In this document: piece by piece, positions 8,069 to 15,728 of the stretch | Position numbering within the stretch: the first letter of the stretch is position 1 | How the letters are laid out: the number at the start of each line of letters is the position of its first letter | Origin: Azoarcus sp. DD4 | GTDB taxonomy: Bacteria > Pseudomonadota > Gammaproteobacteria > Burkholderiales > Rhodocyclaceae | Length of the DNA stretch: 64,000 nucleotides | Reading direction: 5' to 3' | NCBI RefSeq assembly: GCF_006496635.1 | Contig: NZ_CP022958.1 | Coordinates: forward strand, 4,464,001-4,528,000 | Notes under the pieces: generated by a model | What the model was told of the DNA's origin: nothing | Seen by the model: the letters and a program-made list of their open reading frames with translations, nothing else | Database searches by the model: none | Translations under genes and position numbers: made by a program

Positions 8069-8112
8069 GCGCCTACCCACGACCGTGCATGCGCCCCCCC
8101 CTTGCACCGGGC

Positions 8113-8520
8113 TCAGTCAGCGGTCCGGCAGGCCTCCGCATAGGCAGCAATCGCGGCGATCACCGTGTCGGCCTCGCCCACTGCCTGCACCAGTTCGATC
8201 CGGCACTCGGGATGCGCCGTGCCCGCCGCTTCGACCAGCGCCGGCACATCGCGTTTGAGGTGCCCCCCCTGGGCGAGAAAGACCGGCACCACGACGATGC
8301 GTCGCACGCCGTCGGCAGCCAGCGCGTCGATCGCGGCGCCGAGCGTTGGAGTCATCAATTCGAGAAAGGCGAGCTCCACGCGCGGCGCATCCGCCGCCAT
8401 CAGCATGCGCTCACGAATGCGCTGCATCGGCCCGGCCCACTGCGGGTCGCGTGCCCCGTGGCCGAACAGCACGACGGCATCGCGCGCTGCCGCAGCCCTT
8501 GCAGGATTGCTGTCGCTCAT
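8113..8520 (-). CDS. CbiX-type sirohydrochlorin chelatase-like protein
   Basis: A 135-residue single-domain protein of the CbiX/SirB class II chelatase family. It has the catalytic histidine in VLFGHGARDP at the end of the first strand and the second metal-site histidine in FLAQGGHLKRDVP. Short CbiX proteins (about 120-145 residues) dimerise to insert Co or Fe into sirohydrochlorin for cobalamin or siroheme synthesis. The ATG (8518-8520) overlaps the stop of the upstream tcdA gene by 4 bases. No other tetrapyrrole gene adjoins, so metal and pathway are undecided. Confidence 0.88.
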   Translation of the reverse strand: MSDSNPARAAAARDAVVLFGHGARDPQWAGPMQRIRERMLMAADAPRVELAFLELMTPTLGAAIDALAADGVRRIVVVPVFLAQGGHLKRDVPALVEAAGTAHPECRIELVQAVGEADTVIAAIAAYAEACRTAD

Positions 8521-9353
8521 TTCGCCCCTCCCTCCCCGTGCGCCGGGACCGGCACACGCAGCAAGCGCTCGATGGCACGCGCTGCCAGAAAAAGGCCGAC
8601 GCTGGCCGTCACCGCCATGCTGGAGCCGAAGCCGGCACATGCCAGCCCCTGCGGACCGCGGCCACTGTCGCAGCTTGCCGGCGGATAACGCAGCGGCTCG
8701 GTCGAATAGACCACCTCGATGCCGAACTTCTTGCCCGCCTCCCGCGGATAGCCATGTTCGCGGCGCAGGGTGGCGCGAACCTTGGACAACAGCGGGTCCT
8801 GTTCGGTCGCGCTGAGGTCGGCGACGCGGATGCGCGCCGGATCGCGCTTGCCGCCGGCACCGCCGGCCATCAGCAGCGGCAGGCGCTGACGCCGGCAATG
8901 GGCCGCAATCGCCACCTTCGCCCGCACGTTGTCGATCGCATCCACCACCAGATCGAAATCCTTCAGCAGGTCGGCGACATTGTCGGGGGTGACGAAGTCC
9001 TCCACCGTGCCGACGCGGGCCTGCGGATTGATGCCGTGGATGCGTTCGGCCATCGCCTGCACCTTGGCCTGGCCCAGCGTGGCATCGAGCGCATGGGCCT
9101 GGCGGTTGATGTTGGATTCGGCGACGTGGTCGAGATCGATCAGCGTGAGCCGACCAACGCCGCTGCGCGCGAGCGCCTCCGCTGCCCACGAGCCGACGCC
9201 GCCGATGCCGATCACGCACACGTGCGAGGCCGCCAGCCGGACTGGGGCGCTGTCGTCGTACAGGCGGGCGATGCCGCCGAAACGGCGTTCGGCATCGACC
9301 TCCGGCGTGGCCGGCAGGCAGGTGTTCGGAACAGGAGAGATGGACAGGGACAT
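8517..9353 (-). CDS. tcdA: tRNA threonylcarbamoyladenosine dehydratase (TcdA/CsdL)
   Basis: A 278-residue E1-like (ThiF/MoeB superfamily) enzyme. The nucleotide-binding loop VIGIGGVGSWAAEAL lies near residue 50, followed by LIDLDHVAESNINRQ and the D-x-ID substrate segment VVDAIDN. TcdA uses ATP to cyclise t6A37 of ANN-decoding tRNAs to ct6A. The C-terminal hydrophobic segment (SSMAVTASVGLFLAARAI) is typical of the family. I chose the ATG at 9351-9353; an in-frame GTG 12 bases further upstream is the alternative. The stop overlaps the cbiX-like start by 4 bases, suggesting co-translation. CsdA/CsdE partners are not present here. Confidence 0.92.
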   Translation of the reverse strand: MSLSISPVPNTCLPATPEVDAERRFGGIARLYDDSAPVRLAASHVCVIGIGGVGSWAAEALARSGVGRLTLIDLDHVAESNINRQAHALDATLGQAKVQAMAERIHGINPQARVGTVEDFVTPDNVADLLKDFDLVVDAIDNVRAKVAIAAHCRRQRLPLLMAGGAGGKRDPARIRVADLSATEQDPLLSKVRATLRREHGYPREAGKKFGIEVVYSTEPLRYPPASCDSGRGPQGLACAGFGSSMAVTASVGLFLAARAIERLLRVPVPAHGEGGAK

Positions 9354-9472
9354 CGCGGCAGGCACAGGGCGGATACGGGCGCCGCGATGTTACCGCAGCA
9401 GCGCCCGCTGTCGCTGAACTCCGCGGCAGCCGCGGGTTCCAACCGGTGCTTTCGCAGCCATCCGGAGCCGCC

Positions 9473-10132
9473 ATGTCGCCGTTGCGCGCGCTTTGCGTCG
9501 TTCTTGCAGCCTTCGCCGCCCCAGCTACCGCGGCCACCTCGGCGGCGGCGCTGGCGGACGCAGGCGTCGACGCCTACGAGGCCGGACAGCTCGACGAAGC
9601 CGCGCGACTCTTCGCCAACGCCGGCCGTGCCGGCAACCGCCTGGCCCAGTTCAACTACGCGATGATGCTGTACCGCGGCGAAGCCCGGTCGCCCGAGCCG
9701 AACGGCGTATGGCGCTGGCTGCGCCGCGCGGCCGGCGCCGGCTTGCCACAGGCACAGTTCAATTTCGCCCTGCTCTACGACCACGGCGACGGCGTCCACC
9801 GTTCGGCGTCCACCGCCGCCACCTGGTACAGGAAGGCGGCCGAGCAGGGCCACATGGGCGCCCAGCTCGCGCTCGCCTCGATGCTCTTCACCGGCCAGGG
9901 CATACCGCAGGACTATCGGGAAGCCGCGCGCTGGTATCGCGCCGCCGCCGAGGCCGGCGACCCCGGTGCGCAATACCTGGTCGGCAACATGTACGAGAAC
10001 GGCTACGGCCTGCCCCGCGACCCTGCGCAGGCGGCGCACTGGTACGCCAAGGCCGCCAGCCAGGGCGACGTGGTCGCCGCCGCCAGGCTGCATGCCCTGA
10101 ACGAACGACACCCGGACGTGACGGTGGATTGA
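9473..10132 (+). CDS. Exported Sel1-like (TPR-type) repeat protein
   Basis: A 219-residue protein starting with a signal peptide (MSPLRALCVVLAAFAAPATA, cleavage likely after ATA). The mature part is made of about four Sel1-like repeats of 36 residues, each with the A-x-x-W-Y-R/K-K/A-A-A-E-x-G-x-x-x-A-Q pattern (for example ATWYRKAAEQGHMGAQ, ARWYRAAAEAGDPGAQ, AHWYAKAASQGD). Sel1 repeats form alpha-solenoids that bind other proteins. The partner is unknown. GGAG is 7 bases before the ATG. It diverges from tcdA and converges with the metallohydrolase gene; the stop codons are 17 bases apart. Confidence 0.85.
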   Translation: MSPLRALCVVLAAFAAPATAATSAAALADAGVDAYEAGQLDEAARLFANAGRAGNRLAQFNYAMMLYRGEARSPEPNGVWRWLRRAAGAGLPQAQFNFALLYDHGDGVHRSASTAATWYRKAAEQGHMGAQLALASMLFTGQGIPQDYREAARWYRAAAEAGDPGAQYLVGNMYENGYGLPRDPAQAAHWYAKAASQGDVVAAARLHALNERHPDVTVD

Positions 10133-10149
10133 CGTCCGGCCGGGACACA

Positions 10150-11115
10150 TCACACGGTTTCCGGCTCCGGCACGCGCAGGCTGTCCAGCCAGACGCCCAG
10201 CCCCTGCGCATTGAGCTCCAGGTCCATCCGCATCAAGGCGACGCTGTCCTCCTCGCCGAGCGCCCAGCCCTGACGCGCCGCCTCTTCGCGCACCACCTGT
10301 TCCAGCCCGGCGATGATTTCGACATGGCGCGCCACGCCTTCGCCACGCGCGGCGCGCGCGACCGCGACGAAGGTCTCGATCAGCCGATGCATGTCGGCCT
10401 CCAGCCGTTCGACCTCGGTGACGCGGCTGAAATGGGTCAGATAGAGCGCTTCAGGCCGGTAGCACATCATGCGGTCTATCGACGCATGCATCGCTGCCGG
10501 ATCGAACTGGGTGGGCGTCGTCGTCGGCATGATGAAGGCGCGGCCGTCGACATCGAATTCGCGGTAGGACAGGCCGAAAGTGTCGCCCGTGAAGAAGGCG
10601 CGCGCGCTTTCGTCCCAGATGCAGATGTGGTGGCGCGCATGGCCCGGGGTGTCGAGCACGCGCAGGCGGCGGCCGGCGAGATCGATCTCGAGATTGTCGG
10701 TCGCGGCGACGATGCGCTCGCGCGGCACCGGCACCAAGCGGCCATAAAGCTCGAATGCGTGCTCCGCGCCGTAGACAGCGGCAGTCCCCTCCCACAGCCG
10801 CGACGGGTCGGCCATGTGCCGGATGCCGCGCGGGTGGACCAGCAGCCGCGCCCTGGGAAGCGCGCACAGCAGGCTGCCGGCACCGCCGGCATGGTCGAGA
10901 TGGACGTGGGTGAGGATCACCCAATCCACCGCATCCGGCACCACGCCCAGGCTGGCGAGCGCAGTCAGCACCCTGGGCACCGAGCCATTGCAGCCGGTAT
11001 CGACGATGGCCACACGCCCCTGGTGAACGATCAGGTGGATCGCCGCAAGCTGGCGACGTCCGTAACCGGAGTCCACCGCGTAGATTCCATCTGGATGGGC
11101 GATCACGTCTTGCAC
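10150..11115 (-). CDS. Metallo-beta-lactamase-fold hydrolase
   Basis: A 321-residue protein. The dinuclear metal signature THVHLDHAGG (H-x-H-x-D-H) follows DWVIL, with further ligands in DTPGHARHH, FTGDTF and YLTHFSR. The fold serves glyoxalase II, lactonases, arylsulfatases and others; this one resembles the uncharacterised MBL-fold hydrolases close to glyoxalase II-like enzymes, so substrate is open. I start at GTG (11113-11115) because GGAGGAG lies 5 bases upstream at 11121-11128; an ATG 36 bases further upstream has no ribosome binding site. It diverges from the PatB-type lyase gene. Confidence 0.85.
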   Translation of the reverse strand: MQDVIAHPDGIYAVDSGYGRRQLAAIHLIVHQGRVAIVDTGCNGSVPRVLTALASLGVVPDAVDWVILTHVHLDHAGGAGSLLCALPRARLLVHPRGIRHMADPSRLWEGTAAVYGAEHAFELYGRLVPVPRERIVAATDNLEIDLAGRRLRVLDTPGHARHHICIWDESARAFFTGDTFGLSYREFDVDGRAFIMPTTTPTQFDPAAMHASIDRMMCYRPEALYLTHFSRVTEVERLEADMHRLIETFVAVARAARGEGVARHVEIIAGLEQVVREEAARQGWALGEEDSVALMRMDLELNAQGLGVWLDSLRVPEPETV

Positions 11116-11239
11116 CTTGTCTCCTCCCGTACCGCCGATGTTTGGCTTCATTGTATGCACGAAGTCGGCCGATCTTGCCGTGGCACAACGCACGTTACAC
11201 TGTCGCTTACCCTGTTCAGCCCGGACCTGGCCGACACCC

Positions 11240-12382
11240 ATGCACTTCGACTTCGATCGACAACCCGACCGCCGCGACGTTCCCGGCGAAAAATGGGGCC
11301 GCTACGCCGGCCGCGACGTGCTGCCCCTGTGGGTGGCCGACATGGACTTCACCGCCCCACCGCCGGTGCTCGATGCGCTCAAGGCCCGGCTGGCCCACGG
11401 CATCTTCGGCTATACCGACGCCGGTCCGTCGCTGGCTGCCGCGGTCGTCGAAGGACTCGCCCGCGACCACGGCTGGCGCATCTCGCCCGACTGGCTGGTG
11501 TGGCTGCCGGGCGTCGTCACCGGCTTCAACCTCGCCTGCCGCGCGGTCGGCGAGTCCGGCGACGGCGTGTTCACCGCCACGCCGGTCTACCCGCCCTTCC
11601 TGAGCGCCCCGGAAAACAGCGACCGCCGTCTGGTGAGCTGCCCGCTGGTGGAACGCCAAGGCCGCTGGGAATGGGATCGCCCGGCCGTCGAGGCGGCGAT
11701 CGACGACGGCACCCGCCTCTTCATGCTGTGCAATCCGCACAATCCGGTGGGGCGCGCCTTCGATCGCGCCGAGCTGCGCTGGATCGCCAATCTGGCGGAA
11801 AGCCGCGATCTCGTCGTCTGCAGCGACGAAATCCACTGCGGCCTGGTGCTGGACGCTACGACGCCGCACATTCCGATCGCCGCACTCGATGAAGGCATCG
11901 CGCGGCGCACGATCACGCTGATGGCGCCGTCCAAAACCTGGAACATCCCGGCGCTGTACTGCGCCTTCGCCGTCATCCCCGATGCCGGGCTGCGCCGGCG
12001 TTACCAGCGCGCGATGCGCGGCATCGTGCCGCACGTGAACGTGATGGGCCTGGTGGCGGCGGAAGCCGCCTACCGCGACGGCGGCCCGTGGCGCACTGCC
12101 CTGCTCGACTATCTGCGCGGCAACTGCGCCCGGGTGGAGGCTGCGGTCGCCGCCATGCCGGGCCTGCGCATGGCGCATCCCGAAGCCACCTACCTCGCCT
12201 GGATCGATTGCCGCGACGCCGGTCTTGCCGACCCGGCCGCCTTCTTCGAGGCCGCCGGCGTCGGCCTGTCGGACGGTGGTGTCTTCGGCATGCCCGGCTT
12301 CCTGCGGCTCAACTTCGGTTGCCCGCGGGCGACGCTGGATGCCGCCCTGGCGCGCATGCAGCGCGCGCTGGCCAACCGCTGA
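11240..12382 (+). CDS. patB: PatB/MalY-type cystathionine beta-lyase (C-S lyase, PLP enzyme)
   Basis: A 380-residue fold-type I aminotransferase-like enzyme. It begins with the PatB/MalY feature DxDRxPxRR...KW, then LPLWVADMDF, GYTDAGPS, the LCNPHNPVGRAF segment, SDEIHCGLV for the pyridine nitrogen aspartate, and the PLP lysine in MAPSKTWNIP. Members cleave cystathionine, cystine or cysteine conjugates to a thiol, pyruvate and ammonia. The start is the ATG at 11240, matching the family N-terminus. Divergent from the MBL-fold gene and convergent with the GGDEF/EAL gene, whose stop is 3 bases away. The exact substrate is not resolvable from sequence. Confidence 0.9.
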   Translation: MHFDFDRQPDRRDVPGEKWGRYAGRDVLPLWVADMDFTAPPPVLDALKARLAHGIFGYTDAGPSLAAAVVEGLARDHGWRISPDWLVWLPGVVTGFNLACRAVGESGDGVFTATPVYPPFLSAPENSDRRLVSCPLVERQGRWEWDRPAVEAAIDDGTRLFMLCNPHNPVGRAFDRAELRWIANLAESRDLVVCSDEIHCGLVLDATTPHIPIAALDEGIARRTITLMAPSKTWNIPALYCAFAVIPDAGLRRRYQRAMRGIVPHVNVMGLVAAEAAYRDGGPWRTALLDYLRGNCARVEAAVAAMPGLRMAHPEATYLAWIDCRDAGLADPAAFFEAAGVGLSDGGVFGMPGFLRLNFGCPRATLDAALARMQRALANR

Positions 12383-12385
12383 GCC

Positions 12386-15250
12386 TCAGCAGCCCTTCAG
12401 GAACCGGGCCTCGAACTCTTCCGCGGGTAGCGGCGGACTGCACAGATAGCCTTGGTAGGAGCCGCAGGCAAGCCCTTGCAGCAAACCGAGCTGGGCCGGG
12501 GTCTCCACCCCTTCGGCCTGGACGGAGATATCGAGTGCACGCGCCATCGCCACGATCGCCGAGGCGATGGCGAGGTCGTTGTTGTCGTCGGCGAGGTCCT
12601 GCACGAAGCTGCGGTCGATCTTCAGCTTGTCGATCGCAAAACGCTTGAGGTAGGCCAACGAGGAGTAGCCGGTGCCGAAATCGTCGATCGCCAGTGCGAC
12701 GCCGAGCTGCTTGAGCTTGCCGAGCAGCACCACCGCATTCTCGCCTTCTTCCATCAGGCTGCTCTCGGTGATCTCCAGCTCCAGGTGGGCGGGACGCAAT
12801 CCAGTCGCCGCCAGCGCGTCCTCCAGCATCCCGCCGACGTCCTGGCGGCGCAACTGCTCGGCCGAGAGATTGACCGCGACCCGGCCGAAGGCATGGCCGG
12901 CATCGAGCCAGCTTCTGACCTGGCGACAGGACTCGCGCAACACCCATTCGCCGAGCGGCACGATCAGGCCGGTTTCCTCGGCCAGCGGAATGAAGGCCGC
13001 GGGCGATATCACCGGCTCGCCGATGGGCTGCCAGCGGACCAGCGCCTCGGCGCCTAGCAGACGACCATCGGCCACCGCCAGCACCGGCTGGTAGTACACG
13101 ACGAACTCGTCGTGCGTCAGCGCACGCCGCAGCCGCGTTTCCAGCGCCAGACGCTCGGTCGCGGAACGGATCAGGTCTTCGGTGTAGAAGCCGTAGGTGT
13201 TGCGCCCCTGCGCCTTGGCGCGATACATCGCGGCATCGGCGTTGCGCACCAGTTCGAGGAAATCGCCGCTGTCGTCGGGATAGAGGCTGATGCCTATGCT
13301 GGCGCGGATGAAGACTTCGTGCCCGGACGACAGCACGAAGGGGGCCCCAAGGGCATCGACCAGATGCCTGGCCACCACCGCGGCATCGGCCGGCGCTTCG
13401 ACATGCTCCAGCAGCACCATGAACTCGTCGCCGCCGAGGCGGCCGAGGGTGTCTTCCTCGCGCAATGCGCCGCGCAGACGCCCTGCCACGGCACGCAGCA
13501 GTTCGTCGCCGGCGGCATGGCCCAGGCTGTCGTTCACCGTCTTGAAGCGATCGAGGTCGAGGAACATCACCGCAACCCGCAGGCCGCGCCGCTGCGCGCC
13601 CTCGAGCGCGTGCTCCAGCCGCGACAGCACCAGCAGCCGGTTGGGCAGGTCGGTGAGCGGGTCGTGGTGAGCAAGGTAGTTGAGGCGGTCCTCGGTCTGC
13701 TTGAGCTTGCTGATGTCGGTGAATACACCGACGTAGTGGGTCACCTGCCCGGCCTCGTTGCGCACGGCATTGAGCGTCAGCCACTCGGGGAACAGCTCGC
13801 CGTTCTTGCGCCGGTTCCACAGCTCGCCCTGCCAGTAGCCGGTCTTCACCAGCGCCGCCCACATCGCATGGTAGAAGCCGCGATCGTGCCGCCCCGACTG
13901 CATGAAGCGCGGGTTGCGGCCGATGACTTCGTCGCGCTCGTAACCCGTTACCTCGGTGAAGGCGCGATTGACCGACACGATCAGCCCGTCGAGGTCGGTG
14001 AGCACGACACCGTCGTGGGTGCTCTCGATCACCGCCGCGTTGAGGCGCAGCAGCTCGGTGGCGGCGCGCTGCTCGGTGATGTCTATCCAGACTCCGGCGA
14101 CGCGCCGCAACTGGCCGTCGGGCTCCCGCAGTACGCGCAGCTCGTCGCGCACCCAGCGCACCACGCCATCGGCGCGACAGACGCGGTACTCGTGTACGTA
14201 TCGATCGTCGCGGATGAGCACCGCCATGCCTTCGAGCGTGCGTTCGCGGTCGTCGACATGCACGGTGCGCTGCCACCAGCCCGGCGCCAGCGCCTCCGCG
14301 ACCGAATACCCGGTGAGCGATTCGATGTTGTGGCTGACCCAGGTCGGCCTCCACTCGCCGTCCTGCAACTCCAGCGTGTAGTTCACCGAGGGACTGCACT
14401 CGAGCACCTCCTGCAGGCGCTCGGTCATCGTGCGCAGCGCCATCCGCTCGCGCACCAGCTCGACCTGCCGGAAGGCCTTGTCGAGCACGACCGGCAGTTC
14501 GTGCAGGTAGCTGTCATGCTTGACCAGGTAGTCCGAAACGCCGAGGCGCAAGGCCTGCGCAGCGGTTTCCTCGCTGCCCTGGCCGGTGACCATGACGATG
14601 GGGATGTCGAGGCGACGCTGCTGGCGCAGGATCTTGGTGAGATCGAGCGCATTCAAGCCGGGCAGCAGGTAATCCACCAGCAACACGTCGACATCGGAGG
14701 CGCACTCGGGCCCGCTGGGCAGGCGTTGCAGGACCGCTTCGGCGCTCCCGACCGTTTCGAGCTTGAGATGGGGCGCGACGTGGGCGAGGTGGCGCAGGGT
14801 GAGGTCGATGTCGAAATGGTGATGCTCGGCGTAAAGCACCCGGATCGGCCGGCTGCGGCTGGCCAGTTCGGCGCGCCCGCGCTCGACCGCGGCAACGATG
14901 GTGTGCGGCAGACGTTCGAGGTAATCGCCATCCTTGACCAGGTAGTCGTCAGCGCCGGCCTTAAGGGCAGCAACCGCCGCGCCCTGGTCGCCCGAGCCGG
15001 TCAACACGATGAAGGCGAAGGGCAGCTTGCGCTCGCGCACCCAGTTGAGCAGATCCATGCCGCTGCCGTCGGGCAGGGCCAGGTCGGCCAAGACCACGTC
15101 GACCGCCGAGGCGCCTGCGAGCTTGCCGATGCCTTCGGCAATGCTGCCGGCGACCTCCAGCGCCATCGACGGCATGCTGCGCGCCAGACTGCGCCGCAAC
15201 AGGTCGGCATCGGCCGGATTGTCTTCTACGTAGAGCGCTCTCTTCGGCAA
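12386..15250 (-). CDS. REC-REC-PAS-PAS-GGDEF-EAL cyclic di-GMP enzyme
   Basis: A 954-residue protein with, in order: receiver 1 (about 4-126; ED at 9-10, phospho-acceptor D56, T84, K106); receiver 2 (about 137-262; D193, T222, K244 but AEHHH where the acidic pair should be); PAS (about 280-395); PAS (about 400-518); GGDEF (about 525-685; GGDEF at 606-610 preceded by the REED inhibitory site); and EAL (about 705-950; GAEALVRW, DDFGTGYSS, KIDRSF, AEGVET). Both active-site signatures are intact, so it could make and break c-di-GMP. I start at TTG (15248-15250), 8 bases after GGAGGT; no ATG fits. It follows the response regulator gene by 16 bases and ends the operon. Confidence 0.93.
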   Translation of the reverse strand: MPKRALYVEDNPADADLLRRSLARSMPSMALEVAGSIAEGIGKLAGASAVDVVLADLALPDGSGMDLLNWVRERKLPFAFIVLTGSGDQGAAVAALKAGADDYLVKDGDYLERLPHTIVAAVERGRAELASRSRPIRVLYAEHHHFDIDLTLRHLAHVAPHLKLETVGSAEAVLQRLPSGPECASDVDVLLVDYLLPGLNALDLTKILRQQRRLDIPIVMVTGQGSEETAAQALRLGVSDYLVKHDSYLHELPVVLDKAFRQVELVRERMALRTMTERLQEVLECSPSVNYTLELQDGEWRPTWVSHNIESLTGYSVAEALAPGWWQRTVHVDDRERTLEGMAVLIRDDRYVHEYRVCRADGVVRWVRDELRVLREPDGQLRRVAGVWIDITEQRAATELLRLNAAVIESTHDGVVLTDLDGLIVSVNRAFTEVTGYERDEVIGRNPRFMQSGRHDRGFYHAMWAALVKTGYWQGELWNRRKNGELFPEWLTLNAVRNEAGQVTHYVGVFTDISKLKQTEDRLNYLAHHDPLTDLPNRLLVLSRLEHALEGAQRRGLRVAVMFLDLDRFKTVNDSLGHAAGDELLRAVAGRLRGALREEDTLGRLGGDEFMVLLEHVEAPADAAVVARHLVDALGAPFVLSSGHEVFIRASIGISLYPDDSGDFLELVRNADAAMYRAKAQGRNTYGFYTEDLIRSATERLALETRLRRALTHDEFVVYYQPVLAVADGRLLGAEALVRWQPIGEPVISPAAFIPLAEETGLIVPLGEWVLRESCRQVRSWLDAGHAFGRVAVNLSAEQLRRQDVGGMLEDALAATGLRPAHLELEITESSLMEEGENAVVLLGKLKQLGVALAIDDFGTGYSSLAYLKRFAIDKLKIDRSFVQDLADDNNDLAIASAIVAMARALDISVQAEGVETPAQLGLLQGLACGSYQGYLCSPPLPAEEFEARFLKGC

Positions 15251-15266
15251 ACGGACTGACCTCCGC

Positions 15267-15728
15267 TCACACGCGAGCCGGTTTGTTGAGAACGCACCAG
15301 TAGAGTTCGATCTGGCTCGCCACCTGGGTGAACTTGTCGAAATCGACCGGTTTGATGATGTACGAGTTGGCGCCGAGCGAATAGGCGGACTCGATGTCGG
15401 CATCCTCGTCCGACGTGGTCAGTACCACCACCGGCACGCTGCGCGTCAGCGGATTCTCCTTGAATGCGCGCAGCACCTCGAGGCCGTGGACCTTCGGCAG
15501 CTTGAGGTCCAGCAGAACGACCAGCGGCAGGGCTTCGCCGGCACTCCAGCGCGGGATGAAATCGAGCGCCTCCTGGCCATCACGCGCGATCAGCAGGGGA
15601 TTGAGCAGGTGACGGCGGCGGAAGGCGCGCAGGGTCAGATCGAGATCGGCCGGATTATCCTCGACCAGCAGGATGGATCGCTCACTCGGCAAGGCGCCCG
15701 CTGTCGCGGCCTCGGGAAACGGGCTCAT
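15267..15728 (-). CDS. Single-domain response regulator (Rcp1-like)
   Basis: A 153-residue stand-alone receiver. The phosphorylation site has E23-D24 (LLVEDNPADLDLTL), D74 (VVLLDLKLPKVHG), T104 (VVVLTTSDED) and K126 (YIIKPVDF). The NPAD-LDLTL start and the insertion after helix 2 are typical of Rcp1-like regulators that pair with phytochrome-type kinases. With no output domain it probably relays phosphate or acts by protein contact. Its ATG (15726-15728) overlaps the TGA of the kinase gene by 4 bases, which strongly suggests that it is the kinase's direct partner; the downstream REC-REC-GGDEF-EAL protein is a second possible acceptor. Confidence 0.93.
   Translation of the reverse strand: MSPFPEAATAGALPSERSILLVEDNPADLDLTLRAFRRRHLLNPLLIARDGQEALDFIPRWSAGEALPLVVLLDLKLPKVHGLEVLRAFKENPLTRSVPVVVLTTSDEDADIESAYSLGANSYIIKPVDFDKFTQVASQIELYWCVLNKPARV

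Noticed and set aside
13112..15259. Open frame of 715 codons opposite the GGDEF/EAL gene
   Set aside because: No recognisable motif and wrong composition; the minus strand shows intact REC, PAS, GGDEF and EAL signatures.
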